The notes beneath the pieces are model-generated. The model saw only the letters and a list, made by a program, of their open reading frames with translations. It ran no database searches and was not told where the DNA came from. Made by a program: the position numbers and the translations under genes. From Marinobacter sp. (GTDB lineage Bacteria > Pseudomonadota > Gammaproteobacteria > Pseudomonadales > Oleiphilaceae), in assembly GCA_018066865.1 (NCBI GenBank), contig JAGPVT010000148.1, forward strand, positions 1 to 46,046: DNA of 46,046 nucleotides. The letters are read 5' to 3'. This document shows positions 1 through 9,580 of the stretch, in pieces. Each line of letters begins with the position of its first letter. Positions within the stretch are counted from its first letter, which is position 1.

Positions 1-584
1 AGGCGCACCTGGCAGCGTTGCAGGCACGCATACAGCCTCACTTCCTGTTTAACAGCATGAACACCATCGCCAGCCTTATTGCAACGGACCCGGAGCAGGC
101 CGAAGAAGCTGTTCTGGATCTGTCCGAGCTCTTTCGCGCCAGCCTGCGCACCGGCGACCAACTTATACCGTTGGCAAAAGAACTTGAACTTTGCCAGCGC
201 TACCTCGCTATTGAAGCACTGCGCCTCGGCCCGCGCCTGAAGCTGGAATGGCACATTGCCGAAGGGCTGGAGCGCCAGGTCATTCCGCCTTTGACCCTGC
301 AGCCGCTGGTAGAAAACGCGGTTTATCACGGCATACAGCCCCGCCCTGAGGGAGGCACGGTGCGCATCGAGGCGGAAGCACGCGGCAACTTTGTGTACCT
401 GCTGGTGCAAAACCCCAAACCGGACGGCAATGGAAGCTTGCACAGCGGCAACCGCATGGCCCTGAGCAATATACAAGCGCGACTGCAGGCCCTGTTCGGG
501 GAGCCGGCCGTGCTCAAACACAGCCATCAGGGAGACGTTTACACGGTGACCTTGAGGCTGCCCAGAACCACACAAAAACCATGA
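1..584 (+). CDS. algZ: AlgZ/FimS-type sensor histidine kinase, 5'-truncated by window edge
   Basis: This is the C-terminal part of a LytS/YehU-family sensor kinase; the open frame runs in from the left edge, so the membrane sensor part is missing. The first visible residues contain the His_kinase box QPHFLFNSMNTIASL with the presumed phosphorylated His. A HATPase_c domain follows, with the N-box PLVENAVYHG and a GxxLxxxxxRL-like stretch (MALSNIQARL). The stop overlaps the start of the response regulator by 4 bp, so the two are translationally coupled. In P. aeruginosa the same pair, AlgZ (FimS)-AlgR, lies directly upstream of hemC and controls twitching motility and alginate. The identification rests on family motifs plus this order. 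The signal sensed cannot be read here. Confidence 0.85.
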   Translation, partial: AHLAALQARIQPHFLFNSMNTIASLIATDPEQAEEAVLDLSELFRASLRTGDQLIPLAKELELCQRYLAIEALRLGPRLKLEWHIAEGLERQVIPPLTLQPLVENAVYHGIQPRPEGGTVRIEAEARGNFVYLLVQNPKPDGNGSLHSGNRMALSNIQARLQALFGEPAVLKHSHQGDVYTVTLRLPRTTQKP

Positions 585-1351
585 AAAAACAGAAGATTCT
601 GATTATTGACGACGAACCTCTGGCCCGTGGACGCCTCCGACGGCTGGCCGAGGGTTTGCCCGGCTACCAGGTTTGCGGTGAAGCAGGGGATGGCGATGCA
701 GCGCTTGCCCAAGTATCAGAGCTGCAACCGGATATACTGCTGCTCGACATACGCATGCCCGGCCTTGACGGCATGGAGATCGCCGCACACCTGAGCAAGC
801 TGAGCAGCCCGCCGGCCATCATTTTTTGTACGGCTTACGACAGCTATGCCATTCAGGCTTTTGATGTGCAGGCCATAGCCTACCTGCTGAAACCTGTTCG
901 CAAGCAGGCGTTGGAAGAAGCCCTTGCCCGGGCCGGGAGGGTTAACCGGGTACAACTGCAGGCAGTTTCCGGAGAGCCCTCCGACAACAGCATGAGCCGG
1001 AATACTGCTGACGACGAGCAGCTGGCGGTTCGTACTCACAGGGGCACCGAGCTGATCGATATAGCCGGGATCCGCTATTGTCAGGCGGACCAGAAATACG
1101 TAACCATTCACCACTCCCGTGGCGAGGCGGTTTCCGACTACACGTTAAAAGAGCTGGAAAACGCCTATCCGCGCCAGTTACTCCGGATTCACCGCAACAC
1201 GCTGGTTGGTGTGCGTTTTATTCAGGCTTTGAAACGCACACCGGAGGGCCACAATCTGGTATCGCTCAGGGACAATCTGGGCGAACTCCAGGTAAGCCGT
1301 CGGCACGCCAGTAACGTGCGCCAATGGCTGCAGGGGCAGCAACCGGGCTAA
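581..1351 (+). CDS. algR: AlgR-like LytTR response regulator
   Basis: This 256-residue regulator has a receiver domain at residues 5-120 and a LytTR DNA-binding domain at about 150-250. The acidic pocket D10/D11, the phosphoacceptor D56 in LLLDIRMPG and the conserved Lys in YLLKP are all present, so it should be phosphorylatable. The LytTR part carries the typical [14 protein letters not shown] and [10 protein letters not shown] segments. It overlaps the kinase gene by 4 bp. Family members bind DNA as dimers at direct repeats. The targets are not visible here, and the P. aeruginosa alginate role should not be assumed because no alginate operon is in the window. Confidence 0.9.
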   Translation: MKKQKILIIDDEPLARGRLRRLAEGLPGYQVCGEAGDGDAALAQVSELQPDILLLDIRMPGLDGMEIAAHLSKLSSPPAIIFCTAYDSYAIQAFDVQAIAYLLKPVRKQALEEALARAGRVNRVQLQAVSGEPSDNSMSRNTADDEQLAVRTHRGTELIDIAGIRYCQADQKYVTIHHSRGEAVSDYTLKELENAYPRQLLRIHRNTLVGVRFIQALKRTPEGHNLVSLRDNLGELQVSRRHASNVRQWLQGQQPG

Positions 1352-1470
1352 GCGTGGTTGACGCAACAAACCGCTACAGTAGCGGGCGATGTAAAGCAGG
1401 CACTCACGGGACTTTTACGGCGCCACAAGGTAACCTTGGCGAACATTTTTCAGCACTGACAGTGAGCATC

Positions 1471-2409
1471 ATGTCCAAACGAACCCTTCGTGTAGCAACC
1501 CGCAGCAGCGCCTTGGCGTTGTGGCAGGCGGAATTTATCAAGGCCGAACTGGAACGACTCCACGACAACGTGAATGTAGAGCTCGTCAAGATCAAAACCC
1601 AAGGGGACAAGATTCTTGATGTTCCGCTGGCCAAAATCGGCGGTAAAGGCCTGTTTGTAAAAGAACTGGAAGAAGCCATGCTTGATGGCCGCGCGGATCT
1701 TGCGGTGCATTCAATGAAAGACGTACCCATGGCTTTTCCCGAAGGCCTGGGCCTGGTTGCCTACTGCGAGCGGGAAGACCCGACAGATGCTTTTGTCAGC
1801 AATCACTACGATAACGTAGACGCCCTACCCCAAGGCGCAGTTGTCGGCACAGCCAGCCTGCGCCGGGAATCCCAGCTTCGCGCCTACCGGCCGGACCTGG
1901 AAATCCGGGTTCTGCGGGGCAACGTGAACACTCGCCTGGCCAAGCTTGACGCCGGCGATTACGACGCCATTGTACTGGCGAGTTCTGGCCTCAAGCGCCT
2001 GGGCTTCCATGACCGGATTCGTTACTCCATGCCGGACACTGTATCCCTGCCGGCCGTTGGCCAGGGCGCTCTTGGCATTGAATGCCGGCTTGGTGATGAC
2101 GAACTGCGCGCCATGCTGGAACCGCTGAACCATACCGACACGGCCGACCGCGTGAAAGCAGAGCGAGCACTTAACCGTCGCCTTGAAGGCGGTTGCCAAG
2201 TACCTATAGCGGCCTACGCCTTGTTGGAAGACGACACTTTATGGCTACGTGCGCTGGTTGGTGCTGTTGACGGCACTCAGATTCTCCGCGTGGAAGGCCG
2301 GGCACCCCGGGCAGAAGGCGAACGCCTGGGCCGTGAGCTGGCAGAAAATCTTCTGGCTATGGGCGCAGACAAAATACTGGCTGAAATTTATGGCCATACC
2401 CCGCACTGA
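1471..2409 (+). CDS. hemC: Hydroxymethylbilane synthase (porphobilinogen deaminase)
   Basis: HemC condenses four porphobilinogen molecules into hydroxymethylbilane, the linear precursor of haem and sirohaem, in the cytosol. I chose the ATG at 1471, giving 312 residues, the usual family length; the longer open frame upstream is out of character, and a GTG at 1462 is a weaker alternative. The N-terminus [13 protein letters not shown] is typical. Cys242 in [15 protein letters not shown] is the attachment site of the dipyrromethane cofactor, matching E. coli numbering. It overlaps hemD by 20 bp and lies 119 bp after algR. A short perfect inverted repeat at 1371-1385 lies in that gap. Confidence 0.95.
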   Translation: MSKRTLRVATRSSALALWQAEFIKAELERLHDNVNVELVKIKTQGDKILDVPLAKIGGKGLFVKELEEAMLDGRADLAVHSMKDVPMAFPEGLGLVAYCEREDPTDAFVSNHYDNVDALPQGAVVGTASLRRESQLRAYRPDLEIRVLRGNVNTRLAKLDAGDYDAIVLASSGLKRLGFHDRIRYSMPDTVSLPAVGQGALGIECRLGDDELRAMLEPLNHTDTADRVKAERALNRRLEGGCQVPIAAYALLEDDTLWLRALVGAVDGTQILRVEGRAPRAEGERLGRELAENLLAMGADKILAEIYGHTPH

Positions 2410-3202
2410 CTCTGCGGTCCTGACCGGCCGGCGCGTTCTGATTTGCCGGCCGGAACCGGAAGCGTCCCGGCTGGCCCGACAGTTTCAGGCTGCCGGTGCC
2501 GAGACGCATATATTTCCGCTGGTCGCACGAGAGCCGCTGCCAGAGACCCCGGAACGACGCACTATCATTCTCAGCCTCGATGAATTCTCCCATGTTATTG
2601 CTGTCAGCCCCTATGCAGCCCGCCTTTTGCTGGAAGAGCTGGACACCTGGTGGCCCCAGCTTCCCGCCGGCCTGAACTGGTACGGTGTGGGAGCCGGCAC
2701 AGCCAAGGCACTTGCAGAGTATGGACTGAGCCCGCGCAAGCCCGACGGGGGCTGGACCAGTGAGGCACTGCTGAAGCTGCCTTCGCTGGCGCATTTCGAT
2801 GGCGAGCGGGTGCTGGTGGCCCGCGGCGAGGAAGGGCGTGAGCTGACCCGAAGAACGCTGGAGGCACGCGGCGCACGAGTTACCGTGATGCCGCTCTATC
2901 GTAGATTCTGCCCGGATTACACACCCGCGCAGATCAACACCGCTCTGGGGGAGTTTGCGCCAGATGCCATTATTGCGCTCTCCGGAGAAACCCTGAACAA
3001 TCTCATCGCACTAAGTGCGAATTGCAGCCATAATCTATACGATAGACCCGTTATTGTGCCCGCCCGGCGTATTGCCGATCAGGCTCGCACGGCGGGATTC
3101 AACGCTCCGTGTATACCAGGAAGCCTTGCCGATAATGACATCGTGGACGCCGTCACAGAACAACTGGCTGGCCGGGACGGTGGCTCCGGAAAAGCAAAGT
3201 AA
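2390..3202 (+). CDS. hemD: Uroporphyrinogen-III synthase
   Basis: HemD closes and inverts ring D of hydroxymethylbilane to give uroporphyrinogen III. The ATG at 2390 sits inside the 3' end of hemC and gives 270 residues. The protein begins [20 protein letters not shown], and further in shows [15 protein letters not shown], the [15 protein letters not shown] hinge region and [15 protein letters not shown]. These are weakly conserved but diagnostic blocks of the two-domain HEM4 fold. The overlap with hemC and the immediate hemX neighbour make the assignment firm. HemD sequences diverge quickly, so context carries much of the weight. Confidence 0.9.
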   Translation: MAIPRTDSAVLTGRRVLICRPEPEASRLARQFQAAGAETHIFPLVAREPLPETPERRTIILSLDEFSHVIAVSPYAARLLLEELDTWWPQLPAGLNWYGVGAGTAKALAEYGLSPRKPDGGWTSEALLKLPSLAHFDGERVLVARGEEGRELTRRTLEARGARVTVMPLYRRFCPDYTPAQINTALGEFAPDAIIALSGETLNNLIALSANCSHNLYDRPVIVPARRIADQARTAGFNAPCIPGSLADNDIVDAVTEQLAGRDGGSGKAK

Positions 3203-3204
3203 GG

Positions 3205-4302
3205 ATGCCCGTGACTGAAACAACAAAACAATTACCCGCCCCGATTGCCCAAGAGCAACCCACCCGACAGAAAATCTGGCCGGTCTGGGTTATCGCTATC
3301 ATTGCACTCATCAGTGTTGCCGCTCTGGCTGCCTGGAACTGGCAGCAATGGAACGGCCACCAGGCTACGATGCAGACACTGAGCAACCTGCAACAGGATA
3401 CCGCGCAGCTGGAGAGCCTTTATGGTGATCGCGGCAGTCAACAAGGCCAGCGCCTGCAATCTCTGGAAGACAAACTGACATCCCAACGGGAGCTGATCGC
3501 TACCCAGCAGCGGCAGATCGATCACAATGCCCGCGAGCTTCTGGAAGCCGGAAACCGCACTCGCACCGATTGGTTGCTTGCGGAGGCTGAATACCTGCTG
3601 CGGATTGCCAACCAGCGTCTGTTGATCGAGAAAGACATTCGTGGCGCTCTTTCCGCTCTCGAAGCTGCCGATGAAGTGCTCACAGAGTCTGACGATATTG
3701 GTGTGTACCCTGTTCGCCAGCAGCTGGCTCGTGAAGTTCTGGCGCTCAAAGGCATCTCCAGTGTCGACAGGACCGGGCTTTACCTCACCCTCGAAGCTGC
3801 CATCGACAGCATTCACCAGCTCACCGACCAGGCGCTTATCAGCGAACAGGCGCCTGGGTTTGTCGGCGGCTCACAGGCGGAAGACGGCCCTGAAGCCGGC
3901 GGAGAGCCAGGCATTCTGGCCAGAGGCTGGCAGAAATTCAAATCTACCCTGATGCAAGTTGTTGTGGTTCGTCGCCTGGACGAGTCGGTGAAGCCTTTGT
4001 TGTCGCCGGATCAGAGCGCCTATGCACGGCTGAACCTGCAACTGATGCTGGAAGAGTCGGAAATGGCCGTGCTCAGAGGCAATCAACCACTGTATGAGCG
4101 CGCGCTTATCAAGGCCCAGGCAGCCGTTGACGACTGGTACGACGCGAGCAATCCACGAGTAAGCGCTCTGAGCAGCACACTTGCAGAGTTGGCCACACGC
4201 AACGTCGCCCCGGACTTGCCCGACATCAGCAAATCCCTGGACCTGCTCAAAGAACGGCTCGCAGGCCGGCTAGACAAAGGTAACGGAGGCGATGATTCAT
4301 GA
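3205..4302 (+). CDS. hemX: HemX-like membrane protein (uroporphyrinogen methyltransferase family remnant)
   Basis: This 365-residue protein has one N-terminal membrane segment (IWPVWVIAIIALISVAALAA, about residues 24-43). A long coiled-coil-prone periplasmic part follows, rich in Gln, Glu and Leu (residues 50-110). The segment DWLLAEAEYLLRIANQRLL is characteristic of the HemX family. HemX is annotated from E. coli as a putative uroporphyrinogen-III C-methyltransferase, but no methyltransferase motif is visible, and that activity is doubtful for the family. It starts 2 bp after hemD and overlaps hemY by 4 bp, so it belongs to the hem operon. Confidence 0.88.
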   Translation: MPVTETTKQLPAPIAQEQPTRQKIWPVWVIAIIALISVAALAAWNWQQWNGHQATMQTLSNLQQDTAQLESLYGDRGSQQGQRLQSLEDKLTSQRELIATQQRQIDHNARELLEAGNRTRTDWLLAEAEYLLRIANQRLLIEKDIRGALSALEAADEVLTESDDIGVYPVRQQLAREVLALKGISSVDRTGLYLTLEAAIDSIHQLTDQALISEQAPGFVGGSQAEDGPEAGGEPGILARGWQKFKSTLMQVVVVRRLDESVKPLLSPDQSAYARLNLQLMLEESEMAVLRGNQPLYERALIKAQAAVDDWYDASNPRVSALSSTLAELATRNVAPDLPDISKSLDLLKERLAGRLDKGNGGDDS

Positions 4303-5540
4303 TTCGCCTGCTTCTGATCGTTCTGTTTGCCCTGTTAATCGGCACCGGCCTATCCCTCGGACTGCAGTACGACTTGGGTTACATCCGTATCAGCCTCGGC
4401 CAGTACCTGATCGAAACGAACTTCTGGGTAGGCCTTGCTTTGCTCATCGCCCTGGTTGCGTTGATTGTGTTGACCATCGGTATGATACGCCGCATGCGCC
4501 AGGGTGGCGGGCTGGTGGCCAACTGGGTCTCCCGCGGCAAGGAACGACGGGCACGCCGGCGCACAACTCAGGGCCTGCTTGCACTGGCGGAAGGCAATTG
4601 GCCAAGAGCACGCAAGATGCTTACATCAGGAGCCGGCAATGCTGACACCCCCCTGATCAACTATCTGGCGGCAGCGCAGGCAGCTTTTGAATGCGGCGAC
4701 CACCAAGCCGTAGATGAACTGCTAAGAAAGGCGTATGAAAGCACGCCGGGTTCGGACATGGCCGTTGGTATTACCCAGGCCCAACTGCAACTTGCCGGCA
4801 ACCGTCAGGAGCAGGCTCTGGCGACGCTGGTACGCCTGCGCAAGCAATCTCCGCATCATCCCTTTGTGCTCAAGCTTCTGAAAAACACCTATCTGCGTCT
4901 CGAAGACTGGCGCGAACTGGCAAAACTGCTGCCAGAGCTGCGCAAGCGCAGTGTGCTTCCGGAAAACGAGCTGGGTGAACTGGAGCGCCAGGTATGGCAC
5001 AACTTGCTGGAGCGGGCAGCGGAAGACTGCCGGCGCCAGCAGAAGGAGAATCCGAACACGTCACTGGAACCACTCACCCGCCTTTGGGACGAGCTGCCAG
5101 GCTTTCTGCGCCGCGACGAGAAAACCATCGGGGACTACGCGCGCCTGCTGGCGAATCTGGGCGATGAGGAACAGACGGAAACTTTGCTCCGAAAGGTTCT
5201 GCACAATCATTGGAGCGACGATCTGGTTAATCTCTATGGTCGGATTGAGGGACGCAAACCGGACGAGCAGCTTCTTGCCGCCGAACAATGGCTAAAAGAC
5301 CGGCCGAACAATGCCGAACTGCTGCTGGCACTTGGCCGACTGAGCCTGCGCAACGAGCTCTGGGGCAAGGCACGGGAGTATTTCGAAACGAGTTTGAGGT
5401 TACGCCGCAGTCGGGAAGGCCTGGCAGAGCTAAGCCGCCTGAGCGCTCACATGGGCGACGAGGAAATGAGTATAAAACTTATGATGCAGGGGCTGGCAAA
5501 CGATAACGGACTACCGAAACTGCCGATGCCCAAAGCCTGA
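4299..5540 (+). CDS. hemY: HemY-like TPR membrane protein
   Basis: HemY has two predicted membrane segments near the N-terminus (residues 1-22 and about 43-66). A TPR-rich region follows, with repeats such as LLALAEGNWPRARKML and LLLALGRLSLRNELWGKARE. It belongs to the proteobacterial HemY family, distinct from the Bacillus protoporphyrinogen oxidase of the same name, and is thought to act as a scaffold late in haem synthesis. Its 413 residues are close to the normal length. It is the last gene of the hemCDXY run; a hairpin follows at 5570-5589. Confidence 0.88.
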   Translation: MIRLLLIVLFALLIGTGLSLGLQYDLGYIRISLGQYLIETNFWVGLALLIALVALIVLTIGMIRRMRQGGGLVANWVSRGKERRARRRTTQGLLALAEGNWPRARKMLTSGAGNADTPLINYLAAAQAAFECGDHQAVDELLRKAYESTPGSDMAVGITQAQLQLAGNRQEQALATLVRLRKQSPHHPFVLKLLKNTYLRLEDWRELAKLLPELRKRSVLPENELGELERQVWHNLLERAAEDCRRQQKENPNTSLEPLTRLWDELPGFLRRDEKTIGDYARLLANLGDEEQTETLLRKVLHNHWSDDLVNLYGRIEGRKPDEQLLAAEQWLKDRPNNAELLLALGRLSLRNELWGKAREYFETSLRLRRSREGLAELSRLSAHMGDEEMSIKLMMQGLANDNGLPKLPMPKA

Positions 5541-5569
5541 CCGGCCATTTCTCCCTGAAGTCTGCCACA

Positions 5570-5589
5570 GCACCTCAACTTCGAGGTGC
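5570..5589. terminator. Short hairpin between convergent hemY and flavin reductase genes
   Basis: A perfect 7-bp stem, GCACCTC/GAGGTGC, encloses a 6-nt loop (5577-5582). It lies 30 bp after hemY and overlaps the last codons of the convergent reductase gene. No clear T-tract follows on either strand, so termination is only a suggestion. Confidence 0.4.
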
Positions 5590-6579
5590 ATATTCCAGCA
5601 CATCAGAAAGGAATGCCTCTGGTGGTAGCCCTGCATCCACCAGAGCGTCCATCAGCGTGTAAACCATCGTCGGTGAGCCACTGGCGTGCACTTCCACGTT
5701 ACTCCAGTCCATACCAGAGGCGAGCACCGCGCGTACGAGCTGGTCGTGATGCCCGCTCCATTCGCTGTCCTCATCACCACCTACCACGGGCTGAAATGTG
5801 AACCCTGGCAAGTCCTGCTCCCACTGCAGGGCCATGGACCTGAGGTACATATCCTCATGGCGGCGCGCTCCCCAGAACAGTTTTACCGGCTGGGCAAAGG
5901 ACGTACCGCGCAAATAATCAACCAAGCTTTTCATCTGCGCAAAGCCCGTACCGGCCGCAACAAGCAGCAACGGTTTTTCCGGAGCACAAACCAGGCAAGC
6001 TTTGCCATGGGGCAGCTCCAGATTGACCGATTCACCGGAGGTCAGGGCGTCAATCACCTTTTGCGCTGACAACCACTCCGGTGAAGCCTGAATATGCAGC
6101 TCAATGTTCTGCTCTGTCGGGCTGCTGGCGATGGAGAAATAACAGGGCTCGGCATCGGGCAAGTTGACCGATAAATACTGGCCCGCATGAAAAGACAGCT
6201 CCCGTCGCCGCGGCAACTGAAGCTCAACCCGATACACATCGTGATTGAGAGAGCTTACATCCACGACGTTTGCCTGAAATTTTCGGGGCTGGTTGTTTCC
6301 TGCTGCCATAACGGCACTAATCTCCAGTTCAAGATGGTCGAGCGCTGCGGTTCTGCACATCATCAGCCGCGCGCCGACCGGAATCATCTGTTGGTTTCGG
6401 GTATTCAGAGCGGTGCCGCTGAGCAGCCGGGCTTCGCAGAGCTCGCATACGCCATTTTTACAGGCGAACGGAACGGCAATACCTGCACTGGCTGCGGCGC
6501 TCAGCAAATCGGCATCGGCTGCCGCGAAAAATTGAACCCCGGAGGGCTCAAAGCATACCCGCCAACGCTTGTTGCCCAT
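5575..6579 (-). CDS. Ferredoxin-fused NAD(P)H-flavin/CDP-deoxyglucoseen reductase-type oxidoreductase
   Basis: This 334-residue protein has an N-terminal plant-type [2Fe-2S] ferredoxin domain (residues 1-90; cysteines C40, C45, C48 and C75 in ACKNGVCELC and MMCRT). A ferredoxin-NADP reductase module follows, with a flavin-binding region near FHAGQYLSVNLPD and an NAD(P)-binding loop VAAGTGFAQMKSLV. It should pass electrons from NAD(P)H through flavin to the iron-sulphur centre and on to an unknown acceptor. The ATG at 6579 lies 1 nt after the ubiD stop, so the two are co-transcribed. Similar genes beside ubiD are often annotated as CDP-6-deoxy-delta-3,4-glucoseen reductase, but no deoxysugar genes are nearby and the true partner is unknown. 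Confidence 0.85.
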   Translation of the reverse strand: MGNKRWRVCFEPSGVQFFAAADADLLSAAASAGIAVPFACKNGVCELCEARLLSGTALNTRNQQMIPVGARLMMCRTAALDHLELEISAVMAAGNNQPRKFQANVVDVSSLNHDVYRVELQLPRRRELSFHAGQYLSVNLPDAEPCYFSIASSPTEQNIELHIQASPEWLSAQKVIDALTSGESVNLELPHGKACLVCAPEKPLLLVAAGTGFAQMKSLVDYLRGTSFAQPVKLFWGARRHEDMYLRSMALQWEQDLPGFTFQPVVGGDEDSEWSGHHDQLVRAVLASGMDWSNVEVHASGSPTMVYTLMDALVDAGLPPEAFLSDVLEYAPRS

Positions 6580-6580
6580 A

Positions 6581-8068
6581 TCAGTCAGGGCGGGCAGGCG
6601 AAGTTTCAATCCCCAGGCTATCCCAGAGTTCGTCAACCCGCAGTTTTACCGCGTCTGTCATGGCAATGGGCTCGCCCCACTCCCGGCTTGTCTCACCCGG
6701 CCATTTATTGGTGGCGTCCATCCCCATCTTGGAGCCCAGGCCGGACACCGGCGAGGCGAAATCCAGGTAATCAATGGGCGTGTTTTCTACCAGCATGGTA
6801 TCTCGGGCAGGATCCATCCGGGTCGTAATAGCCCAGATCACATCCTCCCAGTTGCGGGCGTTGACATCATCATCGGTCACAATCACAAATTTGGTGTACA
6901 TGAACTGCCGCAGAAAAGACCATACACCCATCATCACCCGCTTGGCATGGCCTGGATACTGCTTCTTCATGGTCACCACTGCAAGACGATATGAACAGCC
7001 TTCCGGCGGCAGATAAAAATCCACAATTTCAGGGAACTGCTTCTGCAGAATGGGAATGAAGACTTCGTTCAGCGCCACACCCAGAATAGCCGGCTCGTCT
7101 GGTGGCCTGCCGGTGTACGTGCTGTGGTAAATCGGATCTTTGCGGTGGGTCATCCGCTCAACGGTGAACACCGGGAACTCGTCCACTTCGTTGTAGTAAC
7201 CTGTGTGATCCCCGAAAGGGCCTTCCGGCGCATTATCATCGGGGTAAATAAAGCCTTCCAGAACAATCTCAGCGCTGGCTGGCACCTGCAGATCGCTGAG
7301 GCCGCACTGCACCAGTTCGGTACGACTGCCCCGCAGCAAGCCTGCAAACGCGTATTCAGATAGCGAATCAGGCACCGGAGTCACAGCACCCAAAATCGTA
7401 GCCGGGTCTGCCCCCAGAGCTACAGCTACCGGATAGGGTTTACCAGGATTCGCTTTCTGAAACTCCCGAAAATCCAGCGCTCCGCCGCGATGGCTTAGCC
7501 AACGCATGATCAGTCGGTTACGGCCAATCACCTGCTGTCGGTATATCCCGAGGTTCTGGCGCTCTTTATGAGGCCCGCGGGTAATCACCAGCGGCCAGGT
7601 AACCAACGGCCCTGCGTCGCCCGGCCAGCAGTGCTGAACTGGAATCTGGAACAAATCAACCTGATCTTTTTCGATCACCACATCCTGACAGGGAGCGGAC
7701 CTGAGCACTTTCGGGCTCATGCGCATCACTTGCCGCAACAGTGGCAGTTTTTCGATAGCGTCTTTGAAGCCTTTTGGGGGATCCGGTTCTTTGAGATAGG
7801 CCAACAGCTTGCCGACGTCCCGAAGCGCGGCGACGTTTTCCTGCCCCATGCCCAGAGCGACTCTTCGGGTTGTGCCGAAGAGGTTGGCAAGCACGGGCAT
7901 GTCGTAGCCTTTGGGATTTTCAAACAACAACGCAGGCCCACCTGCCCGCAGTGTGCGGTCGCAGATTTCGGTCATTTCCAGATGGGGGTCAACTTCAACT
8001 GAGATGCGTTTCAGCTCGCCCAGTATCTCCAACTGGTCAATGAAGTCCCGCAGATCGTTGTATTTCAT
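6581..8068 (-). CDS. ubiD: UbiD, 3-octaprenyl-4-hydroxybenzoate decarboxylase
   Basis: UbiD removes the carboxyl group from the polyprenyl hydroxybenzoate intermediate of ubiquinone synthesis, using prenylated FMN made by UbiX. The 495 residues match the family length. Recognisable blocks include [14 protein letters not shown] at the N-terminus, [24 protein letters not shown]-type core segments near [36 protein letters not shown] and [17 protein letters not shown]. The ATG follows a GGAG Shine-Dalgarno at about 10 nt. It is transcribed toward the flavin reductase. Upstream, between it and rho, lies the large hairpin repeat. Confidence 0.96.
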   Translation of the reverse strand: MKYNDLRDFIDQLEILGELKRISVEVDPHLEMTEICDRTLRAGGPALLFENPKGYDMPVLANLFGTTRRVALGMGQENVAALRDVGKLLAYLKEPDPPKGFKDAIEKLPLLRQVMRMSPKVLRSAPCQDVVIEKDQVDLFQIPVQHCWPGDAGPLVTWPLVITRGPHKERQNLGIYRQQVIGRNRLIMRWLSHRGGALDFREFQKANPGKPYPVAVALGADPATILGAVTPVPDSLSEYAFAGLLRGSRTELVQCGLSDLQVPASAEIVLEGFIYPDDNAPEGPFGDHTGYYNEVDEFPVFTVERMTHRKDPIYHSTYTGRPPDEPAILGVALNEVFIPILQKQFPEIVDFYLPPEGCSYRLAVVTMKKQYPGHAKRVMMGVWSFLRQFMYTKFVIVTDDDVNARNWEDVIWAITTRMDPARDTMLVENTPIDYLDFASPVSGLGSKMGMDATNKWPGETSREWGEPIAMTDAVKLRVDELWDSLGIETSPARPD

Positions 8069-8175
8069 CGTTGGCTCCGGTTAGTTCCGGCAATGTACGT
8101 GAATTCAAAGAGATTGGTTCTGACTGAGTGCCAAAACAGGATGATTAGCAAAACGCGCGCACAAAACATGAAGGA

Positions 8176-8278
8176 AGTACCGGGGAGATTCTCCCCGGAC
8201 CGTGCATTGCCAGGGATGGCAATGCCGAGCCCCCATGGATGGGTTTACGGCGTGTCCGGGGAGGATCTCCCCGGTACT
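8176..8278. repeat. Large hairpin repeat, copy 1 (25-bp stem, 53-nt loop)
   Basis: Two 25-nt arms (8176-8200 and 8254-8278) are reverse complements at 24 of 25 positions and enclose a 53-nt loop (8201-8253). Each arm is itself nearly palindromic: CCGGGGAGA-T-TCTCCCCGG on the left, and CCGGGGAG with CTCCCCGG on the right. The loop contains its own hairpin, ATTGCC-AGGGAT-GGCAAT (8206-8223). The loop aligns with the reverse complement of the loop of copy 2 at 34 of 53 positions without gaps. The element sits 40 bp after the rho stop and 107 bp before the ubiD start, so it would also form in the rho-ubiD transcript. Confidence 0.85.
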
Positions 8279-8317
8279 GCCCGCCCCACAATCCCAGAGG
8301 CGCCAAGACTCTGACTC

Positions 8318-9580
8318 TTAACGGCGCTTCATAGACTGGAAGAACTCGTCGTTGGTCTTGGTATCTTTCAGCTTATCCAGCAAGAACTCGATGGCTGCAG
8401 TGTCGTCGTCCATGGAATGCAGCAATTTACGCAGGATCCACACACGCTGGATATCCGCTTCGCTCATCAGCAGGTCTTCGCGGCGCGTGCCGGAGCTGCG
8501 AATGTTGATGGCCGGGTAAACACGCTTCTCGGCAATCTTGCGGTCCAGGTGAATTTCCATGTTACCTGTGCCCTTGAACTCCTCATAGATCACTTCGTCC
8601 ATTTTGGAACCCGTGTTCACCAGAGCCGTTGCAAGAATCGTAAGGCTTCCGCCCTCTTCTACGTTACGAGCCGCACCGAAGAAGCGCTTGGGCTTTTCCA
8701 GAGCGTGGGCATCTACACCACCGGTCAACACTTTGCCCGAGGATGGAATAACCGTATTGTAGGCACGAGCCAGACGGGTGATGGAATCCAGCAGGATAAC
8801 CACGTCTTTTTTGTGTTCTACCAGCCGCTTGGCCTTCTCGATGACCATTTCAGCTACCTGAACGTGACGCGCAGGTGGCTCATCAAAAGTGGAAGCAATC
8901 ACTTCGCCGCGCACGGTACGCTGCATTTCTGTTACTTCTTCCGGGCGCTCGTCAATCAGCAGCACAATGATGTGGCATTCCGGATGATTGCGAGTAATAG
9001 ACTGGGCAATACTCTGCATCAGGATGGTTTTACCGGCCTTGGGCGGCGATACAATCAAACCACGCTGGCCTTTGCCGATAGGCGCAACCAGATCCAACAC
9101 GCGGGAAGACAAGTCTTCGGTGCTGCCGTTACCGGTTTCAAGCGCCATGCGCTCATCAGGGAACAGCGGCGTGAGGTTTTCAAACAGGATCTTGTTACGG
9201 GCGTTGTCCGGTTTGTCAAAGTTGATCTCAGCGACTTTCAACAGGGCAAAGTAGCGCTCACCGTCTTTGGGCGGGCGAATCTTGCCGGCAACGGTATCAC
9301 CGGTGCGCAAGTTGAAGCGACGGATCTGGCTGGGGGAGACGTAAATATCGTCTGGCCCGGCCAGGTAGGATGCATCGGCAGAGCGGAGAAAGCCGAAGCC
9401 GTCCTGCAGGATCTCCAGTACGCCGTCGCCATAAATGTCTTCGCCGCCTTTCGCATGTTTCTTCAGAATGGTGAAGATAACATCCTGTTTACGCGAACGT
9501 GCCAGGTTATCGAGACCCATCTCTTGCGCGATATCGAGCAATTCGGGCATGGAGTTCTGCTTGAGTTCAGTAAGATTCAT
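8318..9580 (-). CDS. rho: Transcription termination factor Rho
   Basis: Rho is the hexameric RNA helicase that ends transcription at Rho-dependent sites. At 420 residues it is the usual size. The N-terminal Rho_N segment ([19 protein letters not shown]) and cold-shock-like RNA-binding region ([17 protein letters not shown]) come first. The ATPase follows, with P-loop PPKAGKT, Walker B-like [16 protein letters not shown] and the Q/R-loop region [20 protein letters not shown]. The C-terminus contains [17 protein letters not shown]. It precedes ubiD on the same strand, and trxA, its usual upstream neighbour, lies 3.7 kb away beyond the molybdenum cofactor genes. Confidence 0.98.
   Translation of the reverse strand: MNLTELKQNSMPELLDIAQEMGLDNLARSRKQDVIFTILKKHAKGGEDIYGDGVLEILQDGFGFLRSADASYLAGPDDIYVSPSQIRRFNLRTGDTVAGKIRPPKDGERYFALLKVAEINFDKPDNARNKILFENLTPLFPDERMALETGNGSTEDLSSRVLDLVAPIGKGQRGLIVSPPKAGKTILMQSIAQSITRNHPECHIIVLLIDERPEEVTEMQRTVRGEVIASTFDEPPARHVQVAEMVIEKAKRLVEHKKDVVILLDSITRLARAYNTVIPSSGKVLTGGVDAHALEKPKRFFGAARNVEEGGSLTILATALVNTGSKMDEVIYEEFKGTGNMEIHLDRKIAEKRVYPAINIRSSGTRREDLLMSEADIQRVWILRKLLHSMDDDTAAIEFLLDKLKDTKTNDEFFQSMKRR

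Noticed and set aside
8093..8314. A 73-codon open frame across the hairpin repeat
   Set aside because: It translates the repeat arms and loop. The peptide has no independent support, though similar peptides may be annotated in other genomes for the same reason.
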